NCBI RefSeq assembly: GCF_900156575.1
Contig: NZ_FTNY01000007.1
Coordinates: forward strand, 62,001-126,000
DNA length: 64,000 bases
Reading direction: 5' to 3'
Origin: Chryseobacterium shigense
GTDB lineage: Bacteria > Bacteroidota > Bacteroidia > Flavobacteriales > Weeksellaceae
The notes beneath the pieces were generated by a model, which had not been told where the DNA came from, ran no database searches, and saw only the letters and a list, made by a program, of their open reading frames with translations. A program made the translations under genes and the position numbers. This document shows positions 52,451 through 61,718 of the stretch, piece after piece (position 1 is the stretch's first letter; the number at the start of each line of letters is the position of its first letter).

Positions 52451-54280
52451 ATGAGATTATCTCCGCTGCTAGCTGTGATTGTATTGATAGGTTTTGCTGT
52501 CATGTCTTTTAACCCGGTAGACAAGGGTAGAGAAAATGAAAATACCTTTGTCAATAAAGGACTGTCCGATTTTAAAAACAGGCTTAACCAGCTGAAATCA
52601 GACGTATATCAGTTCTCAGAAGATCAGATTACTATTGAAGAACTCAGAAAATCCTTAAGCAGTACCAGGAATTCATTTAAAGAAATTGAATTTTACATCG
52701 CTTATCACTATCCTGAATTTACAAAAACACACCTTAATGCGGCTCCTTTGTTTCATATCGAAGCTGCAGGTACTTCAGCCTATACATTGCCACCGGAAGG
52801 GCTTCAGGTTCTAGACGAACTGATATTTTCAGATGAAGCTGCGGACGAAAAAGAAAAAATAAAAACCATTACAGACTTTCTGTACAATTCTTATTCAAGT
52901 TTTTACCTGAGTGCGGTAAAGAATGGTTTGAGCCGTGGTAATAACAAAACATTGCCTTTACGAATTGAGCTGATAAGAATTTACACCCTTGGAGTGACAG
53001 GTTTTGATACCCCCGGTTCCCTGAATATTTCCGAAGAAGCCAGCCACGCCTTTACAGGAATTAAAAAATACATCAACGACGATGCCTATTTTAAAAATTA
53101 TAATGTTCAAAAGGCCAATCAGATTCTTAACGAAGGGATAAACCATCTTTCAAACCATCAGGATTTTGAAACTTTTGACAGGATTGAATTTTATAAAAAA
53201 TATATTCAGCCATTGTATGAAGAATTCGGAAACTGGGATGGAAGAGAAGATGATCTAAAGGAATTTTCCGGCTGGAATGTAAAGAGTAAAAATCTCTTCA
53301 GCAGTGATTTTCTTGATCCTTATTTTTATACTTTACTTCAGTCTTCGGAAGATAATAAAGACCTGCGAAGTCTTGGGAAATCCATTTTCTATGATCAGAA
53401 TTTAAGTCAAAACGGTAAAATGAGCTGTGCCGCTTGTCATCTTCAGGAAAATGCCTTTACAGATCTTCAAGCAAAATCCCCCAGTAATGTGGAAGGGAAA
53501 ACCGTTTTAAGGAATTCACCCTCTCTTTATAATGCTGTTTTTGCGAAAAGGTTTTTTTATGACCTTCGTGCCTTTTATCTGGAACAGCAGGCTGAACACG
53601 TGATTTACAATGATGACGAGTTTAATACCAGCTATGAAGACATCATCAAAAAATTAAAAACGAAACCAGCGTATAAAAAAGCGTTTCGTGCTGCTTTTAA
53701 CAATGGTGAAATCAATAAAGAGAATTTTTCCAAAGCTTTAAGTTCTTATGTAGCTTCCCTGTATTCTTTTGATAGTGATTTTGACCGTTTCATGAGAAAT
53801 GAAAAGGATATTTCCGATGATGTGAAAAAAGGCTATAATTTATTCATGGGGAAAGCCAACTGTGCCACTTGTCACTTTGCCCCTCATTTTTCTGGTTTAG
53901 TTCCACCGTTTTTCAATGAAAATGAATCTGAAGTATTAGGAGTAACGAAAAAACCAATTAACCAGCTTCCTGTAGAGCTGGATGCCGATCCGGGAAGGGG
54001 AAAAAGCCCTGTCAAAAAAGAGAAGTCATGGATTTATAATTACTCTTTCAAAACCGTTACAGTAAGAAATATAGCCCTTACGAAACCATATTTTCATAAT
54101 GGAGCTTTCAGCACACTGGAAGAAGTTATGGATTTTTATAATGAAGGCGGGGGAGAAGGTCTTGGATTAAAGATGAAAAACCAAACCTTACCACCGGATA
54201 AACTCAACCTGACAAAAACAGAGATCAAACAGATCATTGCATTTCTGAATTCACTGACAGACATTAGCAAAGCGAAGTAA
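52451..54280 (+). CDS. Two-heme cytochrome c peroxidase family protein with an extra N-terminal domain
   Basis: 609 residues. An N-terminal hydrophobic segment (LLAVIVLIGFAVMSF) exports or anchors it. Residues about 30-290 form a helical domain outside the peroxidase core, similar in style to an imelysin-like region. The C-terminal half is a MauG/CcpA-like di-heme domain: SCAACHLQENAF and NCATCHFAPHFSG give two CxxCH heme sites, and LRNSPSLYNAVFAKRFFYD is a family motif. The likely role is reduction of peroxide, or oxidation of a protein, in the periplasm. A short tandem repeat and a PhoX-like gene follow on the same strand. Confidence 0.87.
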   Translation: MRLSPLLAVIVLIGFAVMSFNPVDKGRENENTFVNKGLSDFKNRLNQLKSDVYQFSEDQITIEELRKSLSSTRNSFKEIEFYIAYHYPEFTKTHLNAAPLFHIEAAGTSAYTLPPEGLQVLDELIFSDEAADEKEKIKTITDFLYNSYSSFYLSAVKNGLSRGNNKTLPLRIELIRIYTLGVTGFDTPGSLNISEEASHAFTGIKKYINDDAYFKNYNVQKANQILNEGINHLSNHQDFETFDRIEFYKKYIQPLYEEFGNWDGREDDLKEFSGWNVKSKNLFSSDFLDPYFYTLLQSSEDNKDLRSLGKSIFYDQNLSQNGKMSCAACHLQENAFTDLQAKSPSNVEGKTVLRNSPSLYNAVFAKRFFYDLRAFYLEQQAEHVIYNDDEFNTSYEDIIKKLKTKPAYKKAFRAAFNNGEINKENFSKALSSYVASLYSFDSDFDRFMRNEKDISDDVKKGYNLFMGKANCATCHFAPHFSGLVPPFFNENESEVLGVTKKPINQLPVELDADPGRGKSPVKKEKSWIYNYSFKTVTVRNIALTKPYFHNGAFSTLEEVMDFYNEGGGEGLGLKMKNQTLPPDKLNLTKTEIKQIIAFLNSLTDISKAK

Positions 54281-54377
54281 GAAGCGTTAAAGGTTTAGAG
54301 TTTTTGAATGTAAAAATAGTCTTTAAGATGACAGGTTCAAGGCAATGTTTTGCTGAAATGGTGAATCGTATAGTACG

Positions 54378-54404
54378 ATCTATCTATCTATCTATCTATC
54401 TATC
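54378..54404 (+). repeat. Tetranucleotide microsatellite (TATC)
   Basis: Six complete TATC units plus an initial ATC, 27 bases, between the peroxidase stop and the PhoX-like gene. Its left flank reads cgtatagtacg. Slippage could change its length, but it is 122 bases upstream of the -7 box TAGTTTTG (54526-54533) of the next gene. Confidence 0.9.
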
Positions 54405-54557
54405 ATTGATGGTATCATTCATTATTTAACAATTATTTAATTCCCTTAACATTAGGTTCTAGATTTATTAATATTCCCTGATCTTTAATTAAAGTCCTAT
54501 TAACAGAGGTTCAGCAGCAAAAAAATAGTTTTGCAGGGTCTAATAAATCAATAAAAA

Positions 54558-56711
54558 ATGAAGAAAAAATTACTTACAATTGCGGCGCTGGCAATGGCCG
54601 CTGGCTTTAGTGTACAGGCGCAGACCTTTTTATTCAATAAAAACTCGTCGTGGAGCTATAAAGACAACAACCAGGCCCTGGCAGATCCATGGAAAGGCCA
54701 GACCTACGACATTTCAACATGGGCAGTAGGAAACGGACCTCTGGGATACGGAGATCCTGTAACCACTACCATCAGCTCAGGTCTTACAGCAGCTTATTTT
54801 GCTAAAGATTTCACCGTAGATTTGTCTACCCTTTCAAACAATATGGAATTGGGTGTAATGAGAGATGACGGAATCGTTGTTTATCTTAATGGGGTTGAAG
54901 TGGTGAGAGATAATATGCCTGCCGGAACTATTGCTTTCAATACGCCTTCTGTGACAACAATTGATGGTGCGGCAGAAAGTGTTTATAATATTTTTTCTAT
55001 TCCAAAGTCTCAATTTGTCAACGGAACGAACAGAATTTCTGTAGAACTTCACAACAGAACAGGAACCAGTTCAGACCTCAGAATCGATGCTTATTTAAAG
55101 ACAACAACTACCGTTACTCCTCCTGCAGCATGTACAGGAACCCACATCAGTTGTTTTACCTCCATCGTTCCTACTGCACAAACCAATAAACTGATCATTC
55201 CGGCAGAACACAAATATCAGCTTATCTTAAAAGAAGGTGACAACTATACTGAAGGAGGCGGAATGGTAGGTGGTCAGAATGATTTTACAGCTTATGTTCC
55301 CAAGACAGGAAGCAGTACCAACGGATATCTTTCTGTCAACCATGAAACGAATCCCGGAGGTGTTACCATGGCTGAGGTTACTTACAATTCTTCTACAAAA
55401 CTATGGCAGCTGACAAGATCGAGAGCAGTAAGTTTCTCAGATCCAAGTTTGGTTCAGACGATCAGAAACTGTTCGGGTGGAGTTACACCTTGGGGAACTG
55501 TAGTTACAGCAGAAGAATCTGTTACTTCTAATGATGTAAACAATGATGGCTACAAAGATTACGGATGGCTAGTGGAAATAGATCCGGCGACTGCTCAGGT
55601 GGTTTCTAAAAATACAGACGGTTCTAAAGGAAAACTTTGGCAGATGGGAATCATGAACCACGAAAACGTAGTGGTGAATAATGCAGGAACTACAGCCTAT
55701 TACGGAGAAGATGGAGGAACACACATGGTGTACAAATATGTAATGGATACCCCGAATAATCTGGCTTCAGGAAACCTTTACGTACTAAAACTTGACCAGG
55801 GACTAAGTACGTCCGGAGATCCGGTAGGAACTACAGCCACATGGGTTCAGGTTCCGAACAAAGTGAAAGCAGATCAGAATAATACAGCCAATCTTGCCCA
55901 GTCGTTGGGAGGAACAAGATTTAATGGAGTAGAAGACGTAGATATAAGTCCTCTGGACGGAAAAATCTACTTTACGGCAAAAGGTCTAGACAAAGTATAC
56001 CGTCTTCAGGATAATGGCACGACAGCTTCTCAGGTGGAAACTTTTGTAGGAGGTGCTTCCACTTCTTATTCTTTCAATACACCACAGGGAATGAAAACTG
56101 AAGCGTGGGGTGACGGAAATGATAACCTGACATTTGATGAACTAGGAAATCTTTGGGTTCTTCAGGATGGTGGAAAAAATTACATCTGGGTGATTGCTCC
56201 GGATCATACACAAGCCAATCCTAAAGTCAGACTTTTCGCTTCTATGCCGGCAGGGTCGGAGCCTACAGGACTGACATTTACCCCAGATCATAAATTCGGT
56301 TTCTTCTCTATTCAGCATCCAGATTCTACCATTTCTACAGATGTTGACGCTACCGGAAACACAATCGACTACAGAGGGAAATCAGCCACGATTGTTATTG
56401 CTTTAAAGCAAAACTTAGGAACAGCCGGAGCCTTAGGAACTGTTGACAGCCACAATGCAGAAAATACCGTTGAGGTCGCTCCGAATCCTACTTCAGGAAT
56501 GGTTAAGATCAATTCGCCAAAAGGATTGAAAGATATTTCAGTAACCGCCTACAGCATGGATGGAAAGATTGTGTATACGAAGAAATTCAGTGGTGTGAAC
56601 AGATCATTGGATCTTGATTTTACCCATCAGCTGGAAACATCCCGTATTTTGGTTCTGAATATCGAAGCAGAAGGTGGTTTCCAGAAGACTGTGAAATTAT
56701 TAAAAAAGTAA
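54558..56711 (+). CDS. PhoX/DUF839-like protein with T9SS sorting domain
   Basis: 717 residues, signal peptide about 1-21 (MAAGFSVQAQ). Residues about 30-190 look like a beta-sandwich domain (MRDDGIVVYLNGVEVVRDNM). Residues about 200-620 match DUF839/PhoX, with motifs such as GYLSVNHETNPGG, NRSGGVTPWGTV-like CSGGVTPWGTVVTAEES, WQMGIMNHENVVV and a late DNLTFDELGNLWVLQDGG. PhoX enzymes are calcium- and iron-dependent alkaline phosphatases, so surface phosphatase activity is likely but untested. The last ~75 residues (VEVAPNPTSGMVKIN onward) are a T9SS type A sorting domain. The promoter box is at 54526-54533. Confidence 0.83.
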   Translation: MKKKLLTIAALAMAAGFSVQAQTFLFNKNSSWSYKDNNQALADPWKGQTYDISTWAVGNGPLGYGDPVTTTISSGLTAAYFAKDFTVDLSTLSNNMELGVMRDDGIVVYLNGVEVVRDNMPAGTIAFNTPSVTTIDGAAESVYNIFSIPKSQFVNGTNRISVELHNRTGTSSDLRIDAYLKTTTTVTPPAACTGTHISCFTSIVPTAQTNKLIIPAEHKYQLILKEGDNYTEGGGMVGGQNDFTAYVPKTGSSTNGYLSVNHETNPGGVTMAEVTYNSSTKLWQLTRSRAVSFSDPSLVQTIRNCSGGVTPWGTVVTAEESVTSNDVNNDGYKDYGWLVEIDPATAQVVSKNTDGSKGKLWQMGIMNHENVVVNNAGTTAYYGEDGGTHMVYKYVMDTPNNLASGNLYVLKLDQGLSTSGDPVGTTATWVQVPNKVKADQNNTANLAQSLGGTRFNGVEDVDISPLDGKIYFTAKGLDKVYRLQDNGTTASQVETFVGGASTSYSFNTPQGMKTEAWGDGNDNLTFDELGNLWVLQDGGKNYIWVIAPDHTQANPKVRLFASMPAGSEPTGLTFTPDHKFGFFSIQHPDSTISTDVDATGNTIDYRGKSATIVIALKQNLGTAGALGTVDSHNAENTVEVAPNPTSGMVKINSPKGLKDISVTAYSMDGKIVYTKKFSGVNRSLDLDFTHQLETSRILVLNIEAEGGFQKTVKLLKK

Positions 56712-56725
56712 ATTATTAATATCCA

Positions 56726-56756
56726 TTTCGGGCGGCGGCAAAGCCGCCGCCCGAAA
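56726..56756 (+). terminator. Very GC-rich hairpin after the PhoX-like gene
   Basis: Perfect 14-base stem tttcgggcggcggc / gccgccgcccgaaa with an aaa loop in an AT-rich genome. No strong T run follows, and it ends 10 bases before the next start codon, so it may also affect translation of that gene. Confidence 0.75.
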
Positions 56757-56765
56757 TTTATCACT

Positions 56766-57665
56766 ATGAAAAAACTTGTCCTATTGATTTCTTTTTTGTC
56801 CATCTGTCCAGCGAAAGCACAGATCGATCCTGTAAAATATCCTACGTTTACCAATATAGACGAGGCTTTGGCCAGCAAGAAAACAGTTTACAGTATGAGT
56901 TTCAGAGAAAAAGGGCTTTTTAATCTGCCACCGAAACTCTCTGAACTGAATGCTCTGTTCTTTCTGAATATTATGGGAAATAAACTTGAAAAGATGGATC
57001 GGGAGATCTTTGCATTAACTGAACTGGAGATCTTAAATGTGAATGAAAACAGTATCAGATATATTCCTGATGAAATAGAAAAATTGAAAAAGCTTCATAC
57101 ATTTTCGATGAATCTTAATGGCCTGACAAGTATCAATCCTCATGTTGCAAAACTTCAACATTTAAAAGTGGTACATTTTGACGCCAATAATCTGAATGTG
57201 TTTCCGGAGGCATTGATGGAGATCCCGGCTCTGGAAGAAATTAATCTTCAGGGCAATCAGATCAGCATCATTGCGGACCGTTTGGACAGGATCAAAAATT
57301 TAAAATTCCTCAACTTATCTGAAAATCAGATCAATGACCTTGGAAATCTGTCGTTTCCCAGACAATTAAAATATCTGGAACTGCAGCAGAATGCTATTGT
57401 AAAGCTTCCTGAAAACTTGTTTAAAGCTAAAAATCTTGAATTTTTAAATGCAAGCGACAATCATATTACAGAAATATCGTCCGGAATAAAAGGACTCAAA
57501 AATATCGCCAGTATGAATCTTGCGAACAATGACTTAAAAGACCTTCCTGCAGAAATAGCACAGCTTAAAAACCTGAAAACCCTTATTCTTACAGGAAATC
57601 CAATAGAAAAAACGAAGATTGAACGATTAAAAAACCTGATGCCGGACACCCAGATCTATTTCTAG
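56766..57665 (+). CDS. Secreted leucine-rich-repeat protein
   Basis: 299 residues, signal peptide about 1-19 (LLISFLSICPAKAQ). About nine leucine-rich repeats of roughly 23 residues run from residue 55 to the end, e.g. LEILNVNENSIRYIPDEIE, LKFLNLSENQINDLG, LEFLNASDNHITEIS. The LxxLxLxxNxLxxLP pattern is the bacterial type of LRR. Such proteins usually mediate protein-protein contacts; no catalytic domain is present. It converges on the SUI1 gene with 2 bases between stops. Expression could be influenced by the GC hairpin just upstream. Confidence 0.85.
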   Translation: MKKLVLLISFLSICPAKAQIDPVKYPTFTNIDEALASKKTVYSMSFREKGLFNLPPKLSELNALFFLNIMGNKLEKMDREIFALTELEILNVNENSIRYIPDEIEKLKKLHTFSMNLNGLTSINPHVAKLQHLKVVHFDANNLNVFPEALMEIPALEEINLQGNQISIIADRLDRIKNLKFLNLSENQINDLGNLSFPRQLKYLELQQNAIVKLPENLFKAKNLEFLNASDNHITEISSGIKGLKNIASMNLANNDLKDLPAEIAQLKNLKTLILTGNPIEKTKIERLKNLMPDTQIYF

Positions 57666-57667
57666 AT

Positions 57668-57991
57668 TTATCCGCCGACTCTTTTGGTTTTATATCCCAT
57701 TTCTTTAAGGATATTCATTATTTTATCACGATTATCGCCCTGAATAATGATCGTTCCGTCTTTCTCTGAACCGCCTATTCCTAAGGTGGTTTTTATTTTT
57801 TTTGAAATTTTCTTCAAATCATCTTCACTTCCTTCCCAGCCTTCAACAATCGTCACAGGCTTACCGTTTCTTCCTTTTTTTTCAAATTTGCACACCAGAG
57901 GTTCCTGTTGCTTAAAATCTTCTTTAGGCATTTCAAAATCTTTTTCCTCATGTTCAGGAAAAAGGTTCTTTAGCTGATCTCGTAAATCCAT
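57668..57991 (-). CDS. SUI1/YciH-like translation factor
   Basis: A 107-residue cytoplasmic protein. The C-terminal ~70 residues match the SUI1/eIF1 fold: RNGKPVTIVEGWEGSEDDLK, KISKKIKTTLGIGGSEKDGT, IIIQGDNRDKIMNILKEMGY. The acidic N-terminus (LFPEHEEKDFEMPKED) is typical of bacterial YciH. It is thought to influence start-site selection or stalled initiation, but its bacterial role is not settled. Confidence 0.9.
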   Translation of the reverse strand: MDLRDQLKNLFPEHEEKDFEMPKEDFKQQEPLVCKFEKKGRNGKPVTIVEGWEGSEDDLKKISKKIKTTLGIGGSEKDGTIIIQGDNRDKIMNILKEMGYKTKRVGG

Positions 57992-58349
57992 AAAGCAAAA
58001 TTAAATGTTTAAACACAAATATCACAAATAATTTTTCACAAATAGCACCAATCATTCACATCAACAACCTCAATCATCCGTGAAAATCTCCGCAATCTGC
58101 GGCAAAAAAAACAAAACTTAGTGACAGCGTACCAATAATTTCCACCAATAACCAGAATCATTCGAACCGAATAAAATTTAAAAATCTGCCCCCATCAGCG
58201 AAATCCGCGCGAGATCAGAAAAGCAAATCATTCGTAGATTCTATACTAATAATATGTACTATTTTTACCAGAATGTTTTTAAAATAAACCTTTCAAATTC
58301 TTCTATTCATCGGAAATTAGGTAAATTTGTGTAACAAAAAGTTATAGAA
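57992..58349 (+). other. Intergenic region with repeat traces and the gpmI promoter
   Basis: The left part has the cacaaatatcacaaata repeat motif seen near 14480. TAAATTTG at 58322-58329 is a -7 box 20 bases before the gpmI start; no clear -33 TTG. No gene is visible. Confidence 0.5.
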
Positions 58350-59891
58350 ATGTCAAAAAAAGCAATATTAGCAATCCTTGACGGATGGGGACTGGGGACA
58401 AATCCAGAGGTGTCTGCCTTAGAAAAAGCAAACACTCCATTTATAGACAGCTGTTATCAAAAATTTCCACATACAACACTTGAAGCCAGCGGTCTGGCGG
58501 TAGGACTTCCTGTAGGACAAATGGGAAACTCTGAAGTGGGGCACATGAATTTAGGCGCAGGGAGAGTTGTTTACCAAAATCTTGTGAAACTGAATATGGC
58601 CGTGGAGAACGGAACATTGGGACAGCAGCAGATCATCCAGGATGCCTTCGACTATGCTAAAAGAGAAAATAAAAAACTACACTTCATCGGATTGGTTTCC
58701 AATGGAGGCGTACACTCCCATATCAATCACTTGAAAGGTTTATTAACTGCCGCTCAGGAATTCGGGCTTCATGAAAATGTTTTTGTTCATGCATTTACGG
58801 ACGGAAGAGACTGTGATCCGCATTCAGGACTTGGTTTTATTGAAGAGCTTCAGGGCCACATGGAGACTACGGTAGGTAAGCTTGCAACCGTAACCGGAAG
58901 ATATTATGCTATGGACCGTGACAAAAGATGGGAGCGTGTAAAACTAGCATACGATGCTATGGTGGAAGGAGTAGGACTGCAAACGACAGATGCTCTGGCT
59001 GCTATTAAATCTTCATATGATAATAACGTAACTGATGAGTTCTTAAAGCCCATCATTCTGGTGAAAACTACAGAAACAGGAAATGTAGTACCGGTAGCCA
59101 AAATTATAGATGGAGATGTGGTGATCTGTTTTAATTTCCGTACAGACAGAGGACGTGAAATCACAGAAGTTCTTACCCAGAAAGATTTTTCTGATTTCTT
59201 TATGCGTAAACTCAACCTTCACTATATCACCTTAACCAATTATGACAAAACCTATCAGAATGTACAGGTTGTATTTGATGAAGAGGTACTGAAGGATACC
59301 ATGGGAGAAATTCTTGAAAGAAATGGCAAAACGCAGATAAGAATTGCGGAAACCGAAAAATATCCTCACGTCACTTTCTTCTTTTCCGGAGGCAGAGAGG
59401 AGGAGTTCAATGGTGAACGAAGACTGCTTTGTCCAAGTCCGAAAGATGTTCCGACCTATGATCTTAAGCCTGAAATGTCTGCCTATGACATCACCAATGT
59501 GATCGTACCGGAACTGGAAAACGGTACAGCTGACTTTGTTTGTTTGAATTTTGCCAATACAGATATGGTAGGACATACCGGCGTTTTTGAAGCGGCTGTA
59601 AAAGCGGCTGAAACGGTAGATCAATGTATTCAAAAAGTGGCTACAACAGCATACGAAAACGGATATACCGTATTTATTCTTGCAGACCACGGAAACTCAG
59701 ATGTGATGATCAATCCGGATGGAACACCCAATACCCAGCACTCTACGAATCTTGTCCCATTTATTGTCATGGATAAGGACCATACCTGGAATCTGAAACC
59801 CGGAAAACTGGGGGATGTAGCTCCTACGATCTTAAAGGTAATGGGAGTGCCAATTCCGGAAATAATGACCGGAGATATTTTAGTTAGCTAA
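58350..59891 (+). CDS. gpmI: 2,3-bisphosphoglycerate-independent phosphoglycerate mutase
   Basis: A 513-residue manganese enzyme that interconverts 3- and 2-phosphoglycerate in glycolysis. It starts KKAILAILDGWGLGTNPE and holds the phospho-serine Ser61 in GQMGNSEVGHMNLGAGR; metal sites include ILDGWG, ILADHGNSDVM and NTDMVGHTG. VSNGGVHSH and DGRDCDPHSG are substrate motifs. Length is normal for GpmI. It is a single gene between its own promoter and terminator. Confidence 0.97.
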   Translation: MSKKAILAILDGWGLGTNPEVSALEKANTPFIDSCYQKFPHTTLEASGLAVGLPVGQMGNSEVGHMNLGAGRVVYQNLVKLNMAVENGTLGQQQIIQDAFDYAKRENKKLHFIGLVSNGGVHSHINHLKGLLTAAQEFGLHENVFVHAFTDGRDCDPHSGLGFIEELQGHMETTVGKLATVTGRYYAMDRDKRWERVKLAYDAMVEGVGLQTTDALAAIKSSYDNNVTDEFLKPIILVKTTETGNVVPVAKIIDGDVVICFNFRTDRGREITEVLTQKDFSDFFMRKLNLHYITLTNYDKTYQNVQVVFDEEVLKDTMGEILERNGKTQIRIAETEKYPHVTFFFSGGREEEFNGERRLLCPSPKDVPTYDLKPEMSAYDITNVIVPELENGTADFVCLNFANTDMVGHTGVFEAAVKAAETVDQCIQKVATTAYENGYTVFILADHGNSDVMINPDGTPNTQHSTNLVPFIVMDKDHTWNLKPGKLGDVAPTILKVMGVPIPEIMTGDILVS

Positions 59892-59910
59892 AATTCAATA
59901 ATAATGTCCG

Positions 59911-59946
59911 AAAAATGCCGTTATACTATAGATGGCGGCATTTTTG
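59911..59946 (+). terminator. Terminator of gpmI
   Basis: aaaaatgccg / cggcattttt with a 15-base loop and a T run. Confidence 0.8.
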
Positions 59947-60011
59947 CATGATTTATGTCAGTCATCGTATGGGTTGCATATGTTATTATGCGACAAATAA
60001 TAAATAAATCA

Positions 60012-60019
60012 TATCTTTG
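60012..60019 (+). promoter_or_regulatory. -7 box of the desaturase gene
   Basis: TATCTTTG matches TAnnTTTG. Since it lies inside the long open frame starting at 59955, it shows that the real start is ATG 60042. Confidence 0.6.
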
Positions 60020-60041
60020 TAAATTAAATCCATATAGTAAA

Positions 60042-61022
60042 ATGTATCAACAGCTTGTCAGAAAAGAAGTAATGGGAATATTGGAAAAGGAAGTAGGTTC
60101 TTTTCTGGATAAATTTTTAACGCCAATTGAAAAGATTTGGCAACCTTCTGATTATCTTCCCGATCCATCAAGCTCTGATTTTAAATATGATCTTGAAGAA
60201 ATTCAGACTTTTGCCCGTGAAATGCCTTACGACCTTTTCGTAACGCTGATCGGAGACTGTATCACAGAAGAAGCACTGCCTTCCTATGAGTCATGGTTGA
60301 TGGGAGTAGACGGAATTGATCAGGAGAAGAATGAAATAGGCTGGGCCAGCTGGATAAGAGCCTGGACCGGTGAAGAAAACAGACATGGAGATCTCCTGAG
60401 CAAATATCTTTATTTGTGTGGAAGAGTGAATATGAGAGAACTGGAAGTTACCACTCAATATTTAATTAATGACGGTTTCGATTTAGGAACAAGTATGGAT
60501 CCTTACAGAAATTTCGTTTATACCAGCTTTCAGGAAACCGCTACCAATATTTCTCACCGTAGAGTAGGAACATTGGCAAAGCAGTCCGGAAACGGGAAAC
60601 TGGCTAAAATGTGTGGAGTTATTGCCGCAGATGAAGCCAGACATGCTAAAGCCTATAAACATTTCGTGACTAAAATTTTAGAAATAGATCCATCAGAAAT
60701 GATTCTTGCTTTCGAAGATATGATGCGTAAAAAGATCGTAATGCCTGCTCACATGATGAGACAGTCTGGTCAGAAAGCAGGTGAACTTTGGGGACACTTT
60801 TCAGATGCCGCACAGAGATGTATGGTGTATACAGGGAATGATTATATCAATATTTTATCAGATCTGCTGGATGAGTGGAAGATTGAGCATGTAAAAGGAC
60901 TTACGGAGAAAGCTGAAAAAGCTCAGGAATATTTGATGAAACTTCCTTCAAGACTTCAGAAAATTACAGACAGAATTTCTACACCGGATCTTCAGTTCCA
61001 GTTTAAATGGGTGAAGAGCTAG
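60042..61022 (+). CDS. Acyl-ACP desaturase (stearoyl-ACP 9-desaturase type)
   Basis: 326 residues from ATG 60042 (MYQQLVRKEVMG); the longer frame from 59955 includes the promoter and is rejected. It is a soluble ferritin-like di-iron enzyme that makes a double bond in acyl-ACP. Iron-binding motifs are DCITEEALPSYE, EENRHGDLLSKYL and DEARHAKAYKHF, the paired E and ExxH sites of the family. It probably provides unsaturated fatty acids for membranes. It ends in a terminator before the HAD gene. Confidence 0.92.
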   Translation: MYQQLVRKEVMGILEKEVGSFLDKFLTPIEKIWQPSDYLPDPSSSDFKYDLEEIQTFAREMPYDLFVTLIGDCITEEALPSYESWLMGVDGIDQEKNEIGWASWIRAWTGEENRHGDLLSKYLYLCGRVNMRELEVTTQYLINDGFDLGTSMDPYRNFVYTSFQETATNISHRRVGTLAKQSGNGKLAKMCGVIAADEARHAKAYKHFVTKILEIDPSEMILAFEDMMRKKIVMPAHMMRQSGQKAGELWGHFSDAAQRCMVYTGNDYINILSDLLDEWKIEHVKGLTEKAEKAQEYLMKLPSRLQKITDRISTPDLQFQFKWVKS

Positions 61023-61052
61023 TAACAGATTATCATTAAATTATAAAAACTT

Positions 61053-61083
61053 AAGAGTGCCATCGTTTTCGGCGCTCTTTTTA
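61053..61083 (+). terminator. Terminator of the desaturase gene
   Basis: aagagtgcc / ggcgctctt (one G-T pair) around a loop of nine bases, then ttttt. Confidence 0.8.
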
Positions 61084-61088
61084 TTTCT

Positions 61089-61096
61089 TATCTTTG
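61089..61096 (+). promoter_or_regulatory. -7 box of the HAD-like gene
   Basis: TATCTTTG, 21 bases before the start codon at 61118. Confidence 0.5.
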
Positions 61097-61117
61097 CAAA
61101 GCTAAAAAAGGTAGACA

Positions 61118-61549
61118 ATGTTAAATAATAAAAAAATTGCTGTGGATTTCGACGGAACTATCGTTGATGATGCCTATCCTGCAATTGGAAAAGCGAAAAT
61201 ATTTGCTTTCGAAACATTAAGGAGACTTCAGTCAGAGGGATACAGATTGATCCTCTGGACTTACAGACATGGAAAGACTTTAGACGAAGCGGTAGAATTC
61301 TGCAAAAATAATGGCATTGAATTTTACGCCATCAATTCCAGTTTTGAGGGAGAAGTTTTCGATTCCGAAAATCAATCCAGAAAACTGGATGCAGACTGGT
61401 TCATCGATGACAGAAACTTAGGTGGATTTCCGGGATGGGGCGAAATTTACAATATTATCCAGGACAGAATAGAATTCCGTGTTGAAGGAAAAGAAGTTCT
61501 GGCTTACTCAAAACTTAAAAAAGAAAAGAAAAAAGGACTTTTCTGGTAA
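61118..61549 (+). CDS. HAD-like hydrolase (BT_0820 type)
   Basis: A 143-residue cytoplasmic HAD-superfamily protein. The nucleophile motif is AVDFDGTIVDD near the N-terminus, followed by LILWTYRHGKTLDEAVEF and the late DADWFIDDRNLGGFPGW, which carries the metal-binding Asp pair. It is short because it lacks a cap domain. The pattern fits the small BT_0820-like HAD group, whose substrate is unknown. The 169 bases before map hold no gene. Confidence 0.83.
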   Translation: MLNNKKIAVDFDGTIVDDAYPAIGKAKIFAFETLRRLQSEGYRLILWTYRHGKTLDEAVEFCKNNGIEFYAINSSFEGEVFDSENQSRKLDADWFIDDRNLGGFPGWGEIYNIIQDRIEFRVEGKEVLAYSKLKKEKKKGLFW

Positions 61550-61718
61550 TAATTTAAAATAGAAATTAGAAGCCAGAGATTAGTTTTTTAATGCGGCTTC
61601 TTCGTTTAAACCTTATCAGAAAACCGTAGATGTTGGAAGGCTATCATTTAATCATACTTTAAAATATACATTAAGCTGTAGTCTAACTTGTGACATCTAC
61701 TATCTAACATCTAAAAAA

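Noticed and set aside
59955..60041. N-terminal extension of the desaturase
   Set aside because: It contains the -7 box TATCTTTG, so it would not be transcribed; ATG 60042 is the natural start.
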